Source of the DNA: Nocardia sp. NBC_00416
GTDB lineage: Bacteria; Actinomycetota; Actinomycetes; Mycobacteriales; Mycobacteriaceae
Direction: 5' to 3'
Length of the DNA stretch: 64,000 nucleotides
Assembly: GCF_036032445.1 (NCBI RefSeq)
Contig: NZ_CP107932.1
Location: 7,256,501 to 7,320,500, forward strand
In this document: one piece after another, positions 9,545 to 19,371 of the stretch
Numbering within the stretch: the first letter of the stretch is position 1
Layout of the letters: each line of letters begins with the position of its first letter
Translations under genes and position numbers: made by a program
The notes under the pieces: model-generated
Databases searched by the model: none
Told to the model about the DNA's origin: nothing
Seen by the model: only the letters and a program-made list of their open reading frames with translations

Positions 9545-9763
9545 GCACCGGGTGCACATGTTATCCGCTCACCGGCCGGATCACCGAATCGCGGGTCACG
9601 GAATCTGGGGAGACCCACGTTACGCAGGGTATATGCACCTTCGATCTGGGTGAAAGGTAGTCTCTACACCACCCGATCGCGTGACGGCGGATCGACGGCC
9701 GTGGATCGGCCGGATCCGCCGTCGCCGTATCGGGACGAGGCATCGGAACCAGAGGGGTCGTAT

Positions 9764-10360
9764 ATGAGCACTAGTGCGGACGCCGGGGCGAAACGCGTGG
9801 TCGTCGCCGAGGACGAGGCGTTGATCCGGATGGACCTGGTCGAGATGCTGACCGAAGAGGGATACCAGGTCGTGGGTGAGGCCGGGGACGGTCAGCAGGC
9901 GGTCGACCTGGCCGTGGAGCACCGTCCGGACCTGGTGATCATGGATGTGAAGATGCCGCGCCGGGACGGGATCGACGCCGCCGCCGAGATCGCCTCGAAA
10001 CGTGTTGCGCCGGTGGTGATCCTCACCGCGTTCAGCCAGCGTGACCTGGTGGAGCGGGCCCGTGACGCCGGCGCGATGGCCTATCTGGTCAAACCGTTCA
10101 CCAAATCCGATCTGGTGCCGGCCATCGAACTGGCGGCCAGCCGCTTCCACGAGATCACCGCGCTGGAGAGCGAGGTCGCGAGCCTTTCCGATCGGCTGGA
10201 GACCCGCAAACTCGTCGAACGGGCCAAAGGGGTGCTGATGCAGACCCAGGGGCTGAGCGAGCCGCAGGCGTTCAAATGGATCCAGCGCACCGCGATGGAC
10301 CGCCGGACCACCATGAAAGCGGTCGCCGAGGTCGTTCTGGAGAACCTCGCGCCGCAATGA
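9764..10360 (+). CDS. pdtaR: Response regulator with ANTAR RNA-binding output domain
   Basis: The 198-aa protein has a receiver domain (residues ~10-125) with phosphoacceptor Asp61 in LVIMDVKMP, Thr89 and Lys111. A coiled linker leads to a C-terminal ANTAR domain (~140-195) with RAKGVLMQTQGLSEPQAF. ANTAR domains bind dual hexaloop RNA hairpins and cause antitermination. It corresponds to PdtaR (Rv1626), whose kinase PdtaS is unlinked in mycobacteria; no kinase is present here. ATG 9764 is chosen because AGAGGGG precedes it. Confidence 0.93.
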   Translation: MSTSADAGAKRVVVAEDEALIRMDLVEMLTEEGYQVVGEAGDGQQAVDLAVEHRPDLVIMDVKMPRRDGIDAAAEIASKRVAPVVILTAFSQRDLVERARDAGAMAYLVKPFTKSDLVPAIELAASRFHEITALESEVASLSDRLETRKLVERAKGVLMQTQGLSEPQAFKWIQRTAMDRRTTMKAVAEVVLENLAPQ

Positions 10361-10570
10361 GTCCGGGTCCGCCCGCGGCCCCTACCGCACGTCGACTCCC
10401 ACGCACGAGGATTTAACGCTCCCGCAACACAAGTCGGAAAAGAACTGGTGACGACATCATCGGAGATGATCCGAATGTGACGCGGGATCAACATGCCGGA
10501 GTTATGTTTCTCCCGAGCCGGCGTGGCCGGCTTCCTCGGCCGAGGTTGATGAGGAACATAGGGGTAGATC

Positions 10571-11818
10571 GTGCTTGGTTCGACATGGCTGTCGGGTACG
10601 CCCCGGCGCGGACGCACGGTACGCGGGTTACTGAGTGTCGGCGCGGCAGCCGCATTGGTCCTGACCGGATGCGGTGACAAGACCGCGAACGATCCGGAGA
10701 CACCCGGCGGCGGTGGACTGTCCATCCAACCGCTGATGCAGATCGACGCGGCGGGCAAGGAAGTGCCGGCCGCCGATACCGCCGCCGCCGCGGATCCGGC
10801 GGGTAAGGGTTCGGCCACCTGTCCGCCGACCACCACCGTCGCCATGGCCGGCGCGCTGACCGGCCCGGACGCGGCATTGGGCATCAATATGGTCAACGGT
10901 GTGAAGCTGGCGCTGGATCAGCACAACAAGGCGAACAAGGGCTGCCAGATCCAGCTGAAGGAGTTCGATACCGAGGGCGATCCGCAGAAGGCCAGCCAGG
11001 TGATCCCGCAGATCGTCAACGATCCGTCGGTCCTCGGCCTGGTCGGTCCCGGTTTCTCCGGCGAGACCAAGGCCACGGGCCAGATCCTCAGCGACGCCGG
11101 CCTGGTCGCGGTCACCTCCTCGGCCACCAATGCCACGCTCACCGAGAACGGCTGGAAGACCTTCTTCCGCGGCCTGGCCAACGACGACGTGCAGGGCCCG
11201 TCGGTGGCGAAATACCTGGTCGACAACGCGGGCTACAAGAAGGTCTGCGTGATCCAGGACAACACCGATTACGGTGTCGGCCTGGCCGCGAGTATCACCA
11301 CGGGGCTCGGCGCCGCGGCCGATCCCGCGTGCGCCGCCAGTATCAAAAAGGGTGACAAGGACTTCTCCGCCACGGTCACCAAGATCTCCCAGGCGCAACC
11401 GGACGCGATCTTCTACTCCGGCTACTACGCCGAGGCCGCTCCGCTGGTGCAGCAGTTGCGCTCGGGTGGCGTGGACGCCACCTTCGTCTCCGCCGACGGC
11501 ACCAACGATCCGCAGTTCGTCTCCCAGGCCGGCGGCTCGTCGGAAGGCGCGGTGCTGTCCTGCCCGTGCGGTCCGGCGCCCGGTGAGTTCGCCCAGGCCT
11601 ACGAAGAACTGAACGGCCAGGCGCCGGGCGTGTACTCGGTAGAGGCCTACGATCTGGCCACCATCCTCGCGGCCGGTATCGACGCCGGGAAACTCACCCG
11701 CCCGGACCTGCTGGAATTCGTGCGCGGATACAGCGGGGACGGCCTGGCCCGGCACTACCAGTGGAACGCGAACGGGGAGCTTTCCTCCGCATTGATCTGG
11801 GTCTACGAGGTCGGATAA
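10571..11818 (+). CDS. Branched-chain amino-acid ABC transporter substrate-binding lipoprotein
   Basis: A periplasmic-binding-protein-like lipoprotein (415 aa). The signal peptide ends in the lipobox LTGC with Cys34. The mature protein has the type-1 leucine-binding fold: VAMAGALTGPDAALGINMVNG near 97 and later GLVGPGFSGETKATGQ. It should capture branched-chain amino acids or related ligands for the permeases downstream; the precise ligand cannot be read from sequence. GTG 10571 has AGGGG 6-10 nt upstream. First gene of a five-gene liv-type operon ending at 16148. Confidence 0.92.
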   Translation: MLGSTWLSGTPRRGRTVRGLLSVGAAAALVLTGCGDKTANDPETPGGGGLSIQPLMQIDAAGKEVPAADTAAAADPAGKGSATCPPTTTVAMAGALTGPDAALGINMVNGVKLALDQHNKANKGCQIQLKEFDTEGDPQKASQVIPQIVNDPSVLGLVGPGFSGETKATGQILSDAGLVAVTSSATNATLTENGWKTFFRGLANDDVQGPSVAKYLVDNAGYKKVCVIQDNTDYGVGLAASITTGLGAAADPACAASIKKGDKDFSATVTKISQAQPDAIFYSGYYAEAAPLVQQLRSGGVDATFVSADGTNDPQFVSQAGGSSEGAVLSCPCGPAPGEFAQAYEELNGQAPGVYSVEAYDLATILAAGIDAGKLTRPDLLEFVRGYSGDGLARHYQWNANGELSSALIWVYEVG

Positions 11819-11912
11819 CGCGTGTGTGAGCGGTACGCGCACCGGATTCGCCGGGAGCGCGTACCGCTCGCTGCGCGGGTGCGGGTCCGATGATGATGAG
11901 GGCGGATTACGA

Positions 11913-12947
11913 ATGACAGCATCCTTGCCGGCCGCGGTTGTGCTGGCGCAGGGATCGATCGATTTCAACTATGAGGGCGTGATCGATCAGTTCTGGCGGC
12001 TGACGGTCGACGGTTTGTCCTACGGTGCGATCTATGCGTTGGTCGCGGTGGGATACACCCTGGTCTACGGTGTGCTCCGGCTGATCAACTTCGCGCATTC
12101 CGAGGTATTCATGCTCGGCATGTTCGGGCAGTACGTCGGCCTGATGCTGCTGGGTTTCGCGCCGAGCGGCAATGTGTACACGGAGGGCATCGCCCTCACA
12201 GTCACCTATATGGGTCTGGCGATGCTCTTCGGGATGGTGGTTTCCGGAGCGGCCGCGGTCGGCTTGGAAAGGGTGGCCTACCGGCCGCTGCGCCGACGCG
12301 GCGCCAGACCGCTGACCTTCCTGATCACCGCCATCGGCATGTCCTTCGTGCTGCAGGAATTCGTGCACTTTGTGCTGCCGAAACTCTGGCCGGATCTGGG
12401 CGGCACCAATGCCCAGCAGCCGATCATGCTGGTCGAACCGACAGTGCAGTTCAGCATCGGCGGCGCCGACGTCACCAATGTGACGCTGGTGATCGTCGTG
12501 TCGGCCGTCGTCCTGGCCGCCCTGGCCGAACTGGTCATCAATCGGACCCGGTTCGGTCGCGGTATCCGGGCTGTGGCCCAGGATCCCGATACCGCCACCC
12601 TCATGGGGGTCTCGCGGGAGCGGGTCATCATGCTGACCTTCCTCATCGGCGGGCTGCTGGCCGGCGCCGCGGCCATGCTGTACGTGATGAAGATTCCCAA
12701 CGCCATCATCTTCTCCGGCGGTTTCGTGCTCGGGATCAAAGCGTTCAGCGCCGCCGTGCTCGGCGGTATCGGCAACTTGCGCGGCGCGCTGCTCGGCGGA
12801 CTGCTGCTCGGCCTGGTGGAGAGCTACGGCCAGATGCTGTTCGGCACCGAATGGCGCGATGTGGTGGCGTTCGTGGTGTTGGTGCTGGTGCTGTTCTTCC
12901 GGCCGACCGGCATTCTCGGCGAAAGCCTCGGGAGGGCCCGCACATGA
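11913..12947 (+). CDS. livH: Branched-chain amino-acid ABC transporter permease (LivH type)
   Basis: Integral membrane permease (344 aa) with about eight hydrophobic spans. GLSYGAIYALVAVGYTLVYG near residue 38 and INFAHSEVFMLG are typical of LivH. The EAA-like cytoplasmic loop appears as AVAQDPDTATLMGV near 215. ATG 11913 is preferred to upstream GTG 11826 because the upstream stretch is not LivH-like. Its stop overlaps the next gene by 4 nt. Confidence 0.93.
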   Translation: MTASLPAAVVLAQGSIDFNYEGVIDQFWRLTVDGLSYGAIYALVAVGYTLVYGVLRLINFAHSEVFMLGMFGQYVGLMLLGFAPSGNVYTEGIALTVTYMGLAMLFGMVVSGAAAVGLERVAYRPLRRRGARPLTFLITAIGMSFVLQEFVHFVLPKLWPDLGGTNAQQPIMLVEPTVQFSIGGADVTNVTLVIVVSAVVLAALAELVINRTRFGRGIRAVAQDPDTATLMGVSRERVIMLTFLIGGLLAGAAAMLYVMKIPNAIIFSGGFVLGIKAFSAAVLGGIGNLRGALLGGLLLGLVESYGQMLFGTEWRDVVAFVVLVLVLFFRPTGILGESLGRART

Positions 12948-14350
12948 GCACAGTGACCATGCGGAAGCCCGCGGGCCACGGCTTGGGTGATGAGATCCGC
13001 GCCTGGTGGGCGGGGCTGAGCCGGCCCGCGCAATGGGCGGTCGGGGTGCCCGCTATTGCGGTGCTGGCCCTGCTGCCGCTGTTCCCGCCGCCGCTGCTGG
13101 ACACCCCGGGCACCAGTTTCGGCGGCGTGATGGCGCAGTTCGCCATGTACGCCTTGATCGCCATCGGTCTCAATGTCGTGGTCGGTCAAGCCGGTCTGCT
13201 GGACCTCGGCTACGTGGGCTTCTATGCCGTCGGCGCCTACACCGTCGGTTTGCTGACGAGCCCGAACAGTCCGTGGAACCAGACCGACGGTGGCCTGCTG
13301 GACCCGGAGTGGGCGTGGTTGGCGTGTGTACCGCTGGCGATTCTGGTGACCGCCGTCTCGGGGTTGATCCTCGGTTCGCCGACCCTGCGACTGCGCGGCG
13401 ACTATCTGGCCATCGTGACCCTCGGCTTCGGTGAGATCGTGCGCCTGCTCGCCGACAACCTGGGTGAACTCACCAACGGCAGTCTCGGACTGTCCGGCAT
13501 CGCCTATCCTCGCTTCGGCGAATCCGAGACCCATCCCAACGGTGTCTTCTCCGCCGGCAATGTCGGTGCCCCGGACAGTTCGAATCTGTTCGACCGCGCC
13601 AATTCCGGTACCTGGTGGTATTGGGTGGGCATGTTCGCCGTGATCGTGGTGTTGCTGCTGGTCGGCAATCTGGAGCGCAGCCGGGTCGGCCGGGCGTGGG
13701 TGGCGATCCGCGAGGACGAGGACGCCGCCGAGATCATGGGGGTGCCCACGTTCAAGTTCAAACTGTGGGCGTTCATGATCGGCGCCGGTATCGGCGGGCT
13801 GTCCGGCGCCCTGTTCGCGGGCCAGGTGCAGTTCATCAACCCGACCGGGTTCAACATCATCAACTCGATGCTGTTCCTGTGCGCGGTGGTGATCGGCGGC
13901 CAGGGCAACAAACTCGGGGTGATCGTCGGGGCCTTCCTCGTGGTGTACCTGCCGAACCGGCTGATGTCGGTGGAGATCACCGACGACGAGTCCACCGGCT
14001 ACCTCTTGCTCGCGATCGCGGTCGTGCTGGTCGCGGTGCTGCTGATCGGATGGCGGGTCCGGGCCCGTGCGCTGACGGGACCGCTGCGCTGGGTGTATCT
14101 GGCGGTGACCGTCCTGGCGGCGGTGTACGCCGTACTGCTGCTGAGCAGTGTGCTCATGTTCTACGACGGCGGTGCGCGCAGCCTCGGCGACCTGAAGTAT
14201 CTCTATTTCGGCATCGCACTGGTGGTGATGATGATCCTGCGACCCCAGGGCCTGTTCCCGGTCCGGCAGAAACTGCTCGCCTACGGCCGGCAGATCGCCC
14301 GGGCCGTCCGCCGCCCGGGCAAGGGCGCCGCCGCGGAGGTGACGTCGTGA
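12944..14350 (+). CDS. livM: Branched-chain amino-acid ABC transporter permease (LivM type)
   Basis: Second permease (468 aa) with about ten hydrophobic spans. IAIGLNVVVGQAGLLDLGY near residue 68 and AIREDEDAAEIMGV near 255 are LivM signatures. It forms the membrane channel with LivH. ATGA overlap with livH and GTGA overlap with livG show translational coupling. Confidence 0.93.
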   Translation: MSTVTMRKPAGHGLGDEIRAWWAGLSRPAQWAVGVPAIAVLALLPLFPPPLLDTPGTSFGGVMAQFAMYALIAIGLNVVVGQAGLLDLGYVGFYAVGAYTVGLLTSPNSPWNQTDGGLLDPEWAWLACVPLAILVTAVSGLILGSPTLRLRGDYLAIVTLGFGEIVRLLADNLGELTNGSLGLSGIAYPRFGESETHPNGVFSAGNVGAPDSSNLFDRANSGTWWYWVGMFAVIVVLLLVGNLERSRVGRAWVAIREDEDAAEIMGVPTFKFKLWAFMIGAGIGGLSGALFAGQVQFINPTGFNIINSMLFLCAVVIGGQGNKLGVIVGAFLVVYLPNRLMSVEITDDESTGYLLLAIAVVLVAVLLIGWRVRARALTGPLRWVYLAVTVLAAVYAVLLLSSVLMFYDGGARSLGDLKYLYFGIALVVMMILRPQGLFPVRQKLLAYGRQIARAVRRPGKGAAAEVTS

Positions 14351-15390
14351 CCGGACCGAACGCGGGCGACGCCCTGTTCGACAACGAGGATCTGGCTGCC
14401 GGATACGCGGCCGAGCGTAAGGCCGAGTCGGCGGGCGAAGTGGATGTGACCGCCGTCGACCCGGCGCTGGCCGACGCGGCGACGGTCGCCGAGGTGGTCG
14501 CCGCGCACCGGGAGATCCGCACCGAGGTCGGGGAGCCGCTGCTGCGCACCGAGAACCTCACCGTGAAGTTCGGCGGGCTCACCGCCCTGGACGCGGTGAG
14601 CTTCGAGATCAGGCGCGGGGAGATCCTCGGTCTCATCGGACCCAACGGCGCGGGCAAGACGACCTGTTTCAACGCGATCACCGGCGTGTACCGGCCCGCG
14701 GCAGGCACGGTGTACTTCGACGGCAGACCGCTCACCAAGACCAAACGGAACGCGATCACCCGGCTGGGTATCGCCCGGACCTTTCAGAACGTCCGGTTGT
14801 TCGGTGAGATGACCGCACTGGAGAACGTGGTGGTGGGCACCGACGCGCGGCACCGGACGTCCGTGCCGGGCGCGTTGCTGCGGACACGCCGGCATCGCTG
14901 GGAGGAGCGTGACGCCATCGAAAGGGGGATGGCGCTACTGGAATTCGTCGGTATCGCGCCGCGCGCGGTGGAGAAGGCGCGCAACCTCTCCTACGGCGAT
15001 CAGCGCCGTCTGGAGATCGCCCGCGCGCTCGCGACCGAACCGAAGCTGCTGTGCCTCGACGAGCCGGCCGCCGGGTTCAATCCGAGCGAGAAGTCCGCGC
15101 TGATGGACCTGATCCGCAAGATCCGTGACGACGGGTTCACCGTCCTGCTGATCGAGCACGATATGCGGCTGGTGATGGGGGTGACCGATCGGATCGTCGT
15201 GCTGGAGTTCGGTCGCAAGATCGCCGACGGCCTGCCCGCGCAGATCCGCACCGATCCCGCCGTGATCGCCGCCTATCTGGGGGTGCCCGACGACGAGCTG
15301 ACCTCCGCGGACGTTTCGGCGTCCACCGCGGCGCTGCGTGCGGAACAGGACACGGCGCGCGACGCCGGCGACGGATCGGAGGACCGGTGA
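14347..15390 (+). CDS. livG: Branched-chain amino-acid ABC transporter ATPase (LivG type) with N-terminal extension
   Basis: ATPase (347 aa). Walker A is GPNGAGKTT near residue 98, the ABC signature is a LivG-type variant (NLSYGDQRRLEIARAL near 217) and Walker B is LLCLDEPAAGFNP near 235. The first ~60 residues are an acidic Ala/Glu/Val-rich extension before the canonical domain, longer than usual for LivG. GTG 14347 overlaps the livM stop, which supports keeping the extension. Confidence 0.92.
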   Translation: MTGPNAGDALFDNEDLAAGYAAERKAESAGEVDVTAVDPALADAATVAEVVAAHREIRTEVGEPLLRTENLTVKFGGLTALDAVSFEIRRGEILGLIGPNGAGKTTCFNAITGVYRPAAGTVYFDGRPLTKTKRNAITRLGIARTFQNVRLFGEMTALENVVVGTDARHRTSVPGALLRTRRHRWEERDAIERGMALLEFVGIAPRAVEKARNLSYGDQRRLEIARALATEPKLLCLDEPAAGFNPSEKSALMDLIRKIRDDGFTVLLIEHDMRLVMGVTDRIVVLEFGRKIADGLPAQIRTDPAVIAAYLGVPDDELTSADVSASTAALRAEQDTARDAGDGSEDR

Positions 15391-16148
15391 TGACCGGATC
15401 GCGGAACCAGGTCGGCACGGCGGGCGCCGAGCCCTTGCTGGAGGTGACCGATATGGTCGTGGGATACGGCAGAATCGAGGCGCTGCACGGTGTTTCGATC
15501 CGGGTGGCGCAGGGGGAGCTGGTGACTCTGCTGGGCGCGAACGGGGCCGGTAAAACCACCACCATGCGCGCCCTGTCGGGACTGTTGCCGCTGACTCGCG
15601 GGCGCATCCTGTTCGACGGCAGGGATATCAGCCGGTTGCCGGCGCACCAGCGGGTGATCGCCGGCCTGGTACAGGCGCCCGAGGGGCGGGGCGTCTTTCC
15701 GGGGATGACCGTCGAGGAAAACCTGGAGATGGGCTGCTACGCCCGGCCTTTCAAGAAGAAGACCGAACACGCCGCCGCGCTGGACCGGGTCTTCGAGTTG
15801 TTTCCGCGCTTGCGGGAGCGGCGCAAACAGGTCGGGGGCACGCTGTCCGGCGGCGAACAGCAGATGCTCGCCATCGGCCGCGCACTCATGGCCCGCCCGC
15901 GGCTGCTGCTCCTGGACGAGCCGTCCATGGGGTTGGCGCCGATGGTGATCCAGCAGATCTTCCGGATCATCGCCGAGATCAATGCCGGCGGGACCACCGT
16001 GCTGCTGGTGGAACAGAACGCCCGCCAGGCGCTGGCCCGCAGCGACCGGGCCTACATCCTGGAGACCGGGGCGGTCGTCAAAACCGGGCCCGGACGTGAG
16101 CTGCTGGACGATCCCGCGGTGCAGGCCGCCTATCTGGGCGTCGGCTGA
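15390..16148 (+). CDS. livF: Branched-chain amino-acid ABC transporter ATPase (LivF type)
   Basis: ATPase (252 aa) with Walker A GANGAGKTTTMRALSG near 49, LivF signature QAPEGRGVFPGMTVEENLEMG near 92, LSGGEQQMLAIGRAL near 152 and Walker B LLLLDEPSMGLAP near 172. GGAGGA at 15378-15383 favours ATG 15390 over the adjacent GTG 15387. Last gene of the liv-type operon; polA follows 46 nt later under its own promoter. Confidence 0.92.
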   Translation: MTGSRNQVGTAGAEPLLEVTDMVVGYGRIEALHGVSIRVAQGELVTLLGANGAGKTTTMRALSGLLPLTRGRILFDGRDISRLPAHQRVIAGLVQAPEGRGVFPGMTVEENLEMGCYARPFKKKTEHAAALDRVFELFPRLRERRKQVGGTLSGGEQQMLAIGRALMARPRLLLLDEPSMGLAPMVIQQIFRIIAEINAGGTTVLLVEQNARQALARSDRAYILETGAVVKTGPGRELLDDPAVQAAYLGVG

Positions 16149-16163
16149 GGTCGGCGGAGACGG

Positions 16164-16186
16164 GTGTCGGTGGGGGTCCCTAGACT
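16164..16186 (+). promoter_or_regulatory. DNA-damage (RecA-independent) promoter of polA
   Basis: GTGTCGGTG (16164-16172), exactly 8 nt, then TAGACT (16181-16186). This matches the mycobacterial RecA-NDp pattern TTGTCRGTG-N8-TANNNT at all but the first base. The polA GTG lies 8 nt past the -10 box, so the mRNA is probably leaderless. The same pattern occurs before uvrB and uvrA. Confidence 0.7.
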
Positions 16187-16194
16187 CTCGGGGT

Positions 16195-18933
16195 GTGACC
16201 CCACCGACCACTGCGCAGCCGACGACCACCGCCGATACTTCCGATTCCTCGGGGGAACGGCCGACGCTGCTGCTACTGGACGGGCATTCGCTGGCCTACC
16301 GCGCTTTCTACGCACTGCCCGCGGAGAACTTCCAGACGGTCACCGGTCAGACCACCAACGCGGTGTACGGGTTCACCGCCATGCTCATCAACCTGCTGCG
16401 CGACGAGAAGCCCACCCATGTCGCGGCGGCCTTCGACGTATCCCGGCAGACTTTCCGGGTCGACGCGTTTCCGGAGTACAAGGCGAACCGGTCCGCGACA
16501 CCCGATGAATTCCGCGGGCAGGTCGAGCTCACCAAGGAGGTCCTGGGCGCGCTCGGCATCCCGGTGATGGCGATCGAGGGATATGAGGCCGACGACATCA
16601 TCGCCACCCTCACCACCCAGGCCGCCCCGCAGGGCTATCGGGTGCTCATCGTCACCGGCGACCGTGATGCGATCCAGCTGGTCGGTGACGACGTGACGGT
16701 GCTGTATCCGCGCAAGGGCGTCTCCGAGCTCACCCGGTTCACGCCCGAGGAGGTCGAGAAGAAATACGGCCTCACACCCACCCAGTACCCCGACTACGCC
16801 GCGTTGCGGGGCGACCCGAGCGACAATCTCCCCGGAATTCCCGGCGTGGGCGAGAAGACCGCCGCCAAATGGATCCGCGAATACGGTGACCTGAACACCC
16901 TGGTCGACAAGGTGGACGAGGTCCGCGGCAAGGTCGGCGACGCGCTGCGCGCCAATCTGAGCAGTGTGGTGCTCAACCGGCAGCTCACCGAGATGGTGCG
17001 GGAAGTCCCGCTGCCCTACACCCCCGACCAGCTGGCACAGGGGGCCTGGAACCGCGAGCGGATCCATCAGCTGTTCGACGATCTGGAATTCCGGGTGCTG
17101 CGCGACCGGCTCTTCGAGACCCTGGCCCCGCCCACCGTCGAGGCCGAATCGGGTTTCGAGATCAGCGGGCAGACGCTGGAACCGGGCAGTGTCGCGGATT
17201 GGCTCGCCGAACACGCGAAAGGCGGTGCCCGGCACGGGATTTCCCTGGCGGGTAACGGGGTGCCCGCCGCCGGAGACGTGCGTGCCCTCGCCATCGCGGC
17301 GGCGGACGGGGAGTCCGGCTATATCGACGTCACCGCTCTCACGGCGGACGACGATGCGGCGCTCGGCGCCTGGCTCGCCGACCCGACCCGCGGCAAGGCG
17401 CTGCACGAGGCCAAGAGCGCCCTGCACGCGCTGCGCGGTCGCGGCTGGAGGCTGGCCGGCCTCACCAGCGATACCGCGCTCGCGGCCTATCTGGTCCGGC
17501 CCGGCCAGCGCAGCTTCAACCTCGACGACCTGTCCCTGCGCTACCTGCACCGCGAACTGCGCACCGAAACCGAAGCGGCGCCGCAACTGTCACTGCTGGA
17601 CGCCGAAGACGCGGTCGACGCGGAACTCGCGCAGAACGAAATGCTGCGCGCCCGCGCCGTCGCCGATCTGGCCGATGCGCTGGACGCGGAGCTCGCGAAG
17701 ATCGAATCCACGCCACTGCTCGACGAGATGGAACTGCCACTGCTCGGCGTACTCGCCGAACTCGAGGACGCCGGAATCGCGGTCGACACCGATCAGCTCG
17801 GCCAATTGCAACGTCAGTTCGCCGATAAGGTCGCCGAGGCCGCGAACGCCGCCTACGACGTGATCGGCAAACAGATCAATCTGGGTTCCCCCAAACAGCT
17901 GCAGGTGGTCCTGTTCGACGAACTCGATATGCCGAAGACCAAACGCACCAAAACCGGTTACACGACCGACGCCGACGCGCTGGAATCGCTCTACGAGAAG
18001 ACCGAGCACCCGTTCCTACAGCATCTGCTCGCGCACCGGGACGCCACCCGCCTCAAGGTCACCGTCGACGGTCTCTTGAAAGCCGTCGCCGACGACGGCC
18101 GGATCCACACCACCTTCAACCAGACCATCGCGGCCACCGGCCGGCTGTCGTCCACCGAACCCAACCTGCAGAACATCCCCATCCGCACCGATACCGGCCG
18201 GATGATCCGCGATACGTTCGTGGTGGGCGCGGGCTACGAATCGCTGATGACCGCCGACTACAGCCAGATCGAGATGCGGATCATGGCGCATCTGTCCGGC
18301 GACGAAGGCCTGATCGAAGCGTTCAACTCCGGCGAGGACCTGCACAGCTTCGTCGCCTCCAAAGCCTTCGACATCCCGATCTCGGAGGTCACCCCCGAAC
18401 TGCGGCGGCGGATCAAGGCGATGTCCTACGGACTGGCCTACGGGCTGAGCTCCTACGGCCTGTCCGCGCAGCTCAAGATCAGCACGCAGGAGGCGAAGGA
18501 GCAGATGGACATCTACTTCGCCCGGTTCGGCGGAATCCGCGACTATCTGCACGCCGTCGTGGAGCAGGCCCGCAAGGTCGGCTACACGCAGACCCTCTTC
18601 GGTCGCCGCCGCTACCTGCCCGACTTGGACCACAGCAACCGTCAGCGCCGCGAAGCCGCCGAACGGATGGCCCTCAATGCCCCGATCCAGGGCACGGCCG
18701 CCGATATCATCAAGGTCGCGATGATCAACGTGCACACCGCGCTCACCGAGACCGAACTCCGCTCCCGGATGCTGCTGCAGATCCACGACGAATTGGTCTT
18801 CGAGGTCGCGCCCGGCGAACAGGAACCGCTGCGGGAACTCGCGCTGGACAAGATGTCCTCGGCCATCGAACTCTCTGTACCGCTGAGTGTTTCGGTGGGC
18901 GTGGGCCGCAGTTGGGACTCGGCGGCCCACTGA
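16195..18933 (+). CDS. polA: DNA polymerase I
   Basis: PolA (912 aa) fills gaps in excision repair and removes Okazaki primers. Residues ~20-310 are the 5'-3' exonuclease (LLLLDGHSLAYRAFY, GYEADDIIATL, VTGDRDAIQLV, GDPSDNLPGIPGVGEKTA). The middle 3'-5' exonuclease-like region lacks the metal-binding acidic residues (HEAKSALHAL replaces the usual pattern), so proofreading is unlikely. The polymerase domain has motif A DYSQIEMRIMAHLSGDE, motif B RRIKAMSYGLAYG and motif C QIHDELVFEV. GTG 16195 is chosen from the promoter position. Confidence 0.96.
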   Translation: MTPPTTAQPTTTADTSDSSGERPTLLLLDGHSLAYRAFYALPAENFQTVTGQTTNAVYGFTAMLINLLRDEKPTHVAAAFDVSRQTFRVDAFPEYKANRSATPDEFRGQVELTKEVLGALGIPVMAIEGYEADDIIATLTTQAAPQGYRVLIVTGDRDAIQLVGDDVTVLYPRKGVSELTRFTPEEVEKKYGLTPTQYPDYAALRGDPSDNLPGIPGVGEKTAAKWIREYGDLNTLVDKVDEVRGKVGDALRANLSSVVLNRQLTEMVREVPLPYTPDQLAQGAWNRERIHQLFDDLEFRVLRDRLFETLAPPTVEAESGFEISGQTLEPGSVADWLAEHAKGGARHGISLAGNGVPAAGDVRALAIAAADGESGYIDVTALTADDDAALGAWLADPTRGKALHEAKSALHALRGRGWRLAGLTSDTALAAYLVRPGQRSFNLDDLSLRYLHRELRTETEAAPQLSLLDAEDAVDAELAQNEMLRARAVADLADALDAELAKIESTPLLDEMELPLLGVLAELEDAGIAVDTDQLGQLQRQFADKVAEAANAAYDVIGKQINLGSPKQLQVVLFDELDMPKTKRTKTGYTTDADALESLYEKTEHPFLQHLLAHRDATRLKVTVDGLLKAVADDGRIHTTFNQTIAATGRLSSTEPNLQNIPIRTDTGRMIRDTFVVGAGYESLMTADYSQIEMRIMAHLSGDEGLIEAFNSGEDLHSFVASKAFDIPISEVTPELRRRIKAMSYGLAYGLSSYGLSAQLKISTQEAKEQMDIYFARFGGIRDYLHAVVEQARKVGYTQTLFGRRRYLPDLDHSNRQRREAAERMALNAPIQGTAADIIKVAMINVHTALTETELRSRMLLQIHDELVFEVAPGEQEPLRELALDKMSSAIELSVPLSVSVGVGRSWDSAAH

Positions 18934-19335
18934 ACCGGGTCGTCGCCGCGGTGTAGCGGTCGGAAACAGCGGCGAGTCCGGTATCGGTCGGCAATGGTTG
19001 TCGGCACGCGGGCCGGGACGACACCACACACGGCGATTCCCACATTCGCGCTGCGCGGCCGGGTCGACCGGTCGCGCGGGGCGCATACGAGCCGAGCCCG
19101 TGTCCCGAGTACCGACCGAGCCGGGATGCCGGCGTCCCAGTCTTCGCGACTGGGCCTACCCTTCCAACCCCGGCACCTCCTCGGACCTTTCGGTGCCGGT
19201 AAACCCTCGGCACGGTGCGAGGAAGCGGTGGTTCGAGTCTGGTTCGTCACGGAACAACTGCGCGAAGATCAGGTTGCGCGCCGGTGACCAGCGAGAATAC
19301 TACTCGGCGGTAGAAGAAACGGCCCGCGAATGTGG
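18934..19335. other. Gene-free stretch after polA with two hairpins
   Basis: No supported gene in 402 bp. Two perfect inverted repeats stand close together: 19136-19154 (7-bp stem CCCAGTC/GACTGGG, loop TTCGC) and 19170-19199 (8-bp stem CCGGCACC/GGTGCCGG, 14-nt loop). They could be the 3' end of the polA mRNA or a small RNA. No clear T tract follows. Confidence 0.4.
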
Positions 19336-19371
19336 TTGCCAACTGCCGGATGAGTCTTTATTGTCGGTTCC
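19336..19371 (+). promoter_or_regulatory. Promoter of the Leu/Val attenuator leader
   Basis: TTGCCA (19336-19341), a 17-nt spacer and TATTGT (19359-19364) form a good sigma-70 promoter. The leader peptide GTG begins 7 nt after the -10 box, so translation should start at the first base of the RNA. Confidence 0.7.

Noticed and set aside
19229-19250. tRNA-like T-arm (GGTTCGAGTC) downstream of polA
   Set aside because: The flanking bases cannot form a 5-bp T stem and no acceptor or anticodon arms are present.
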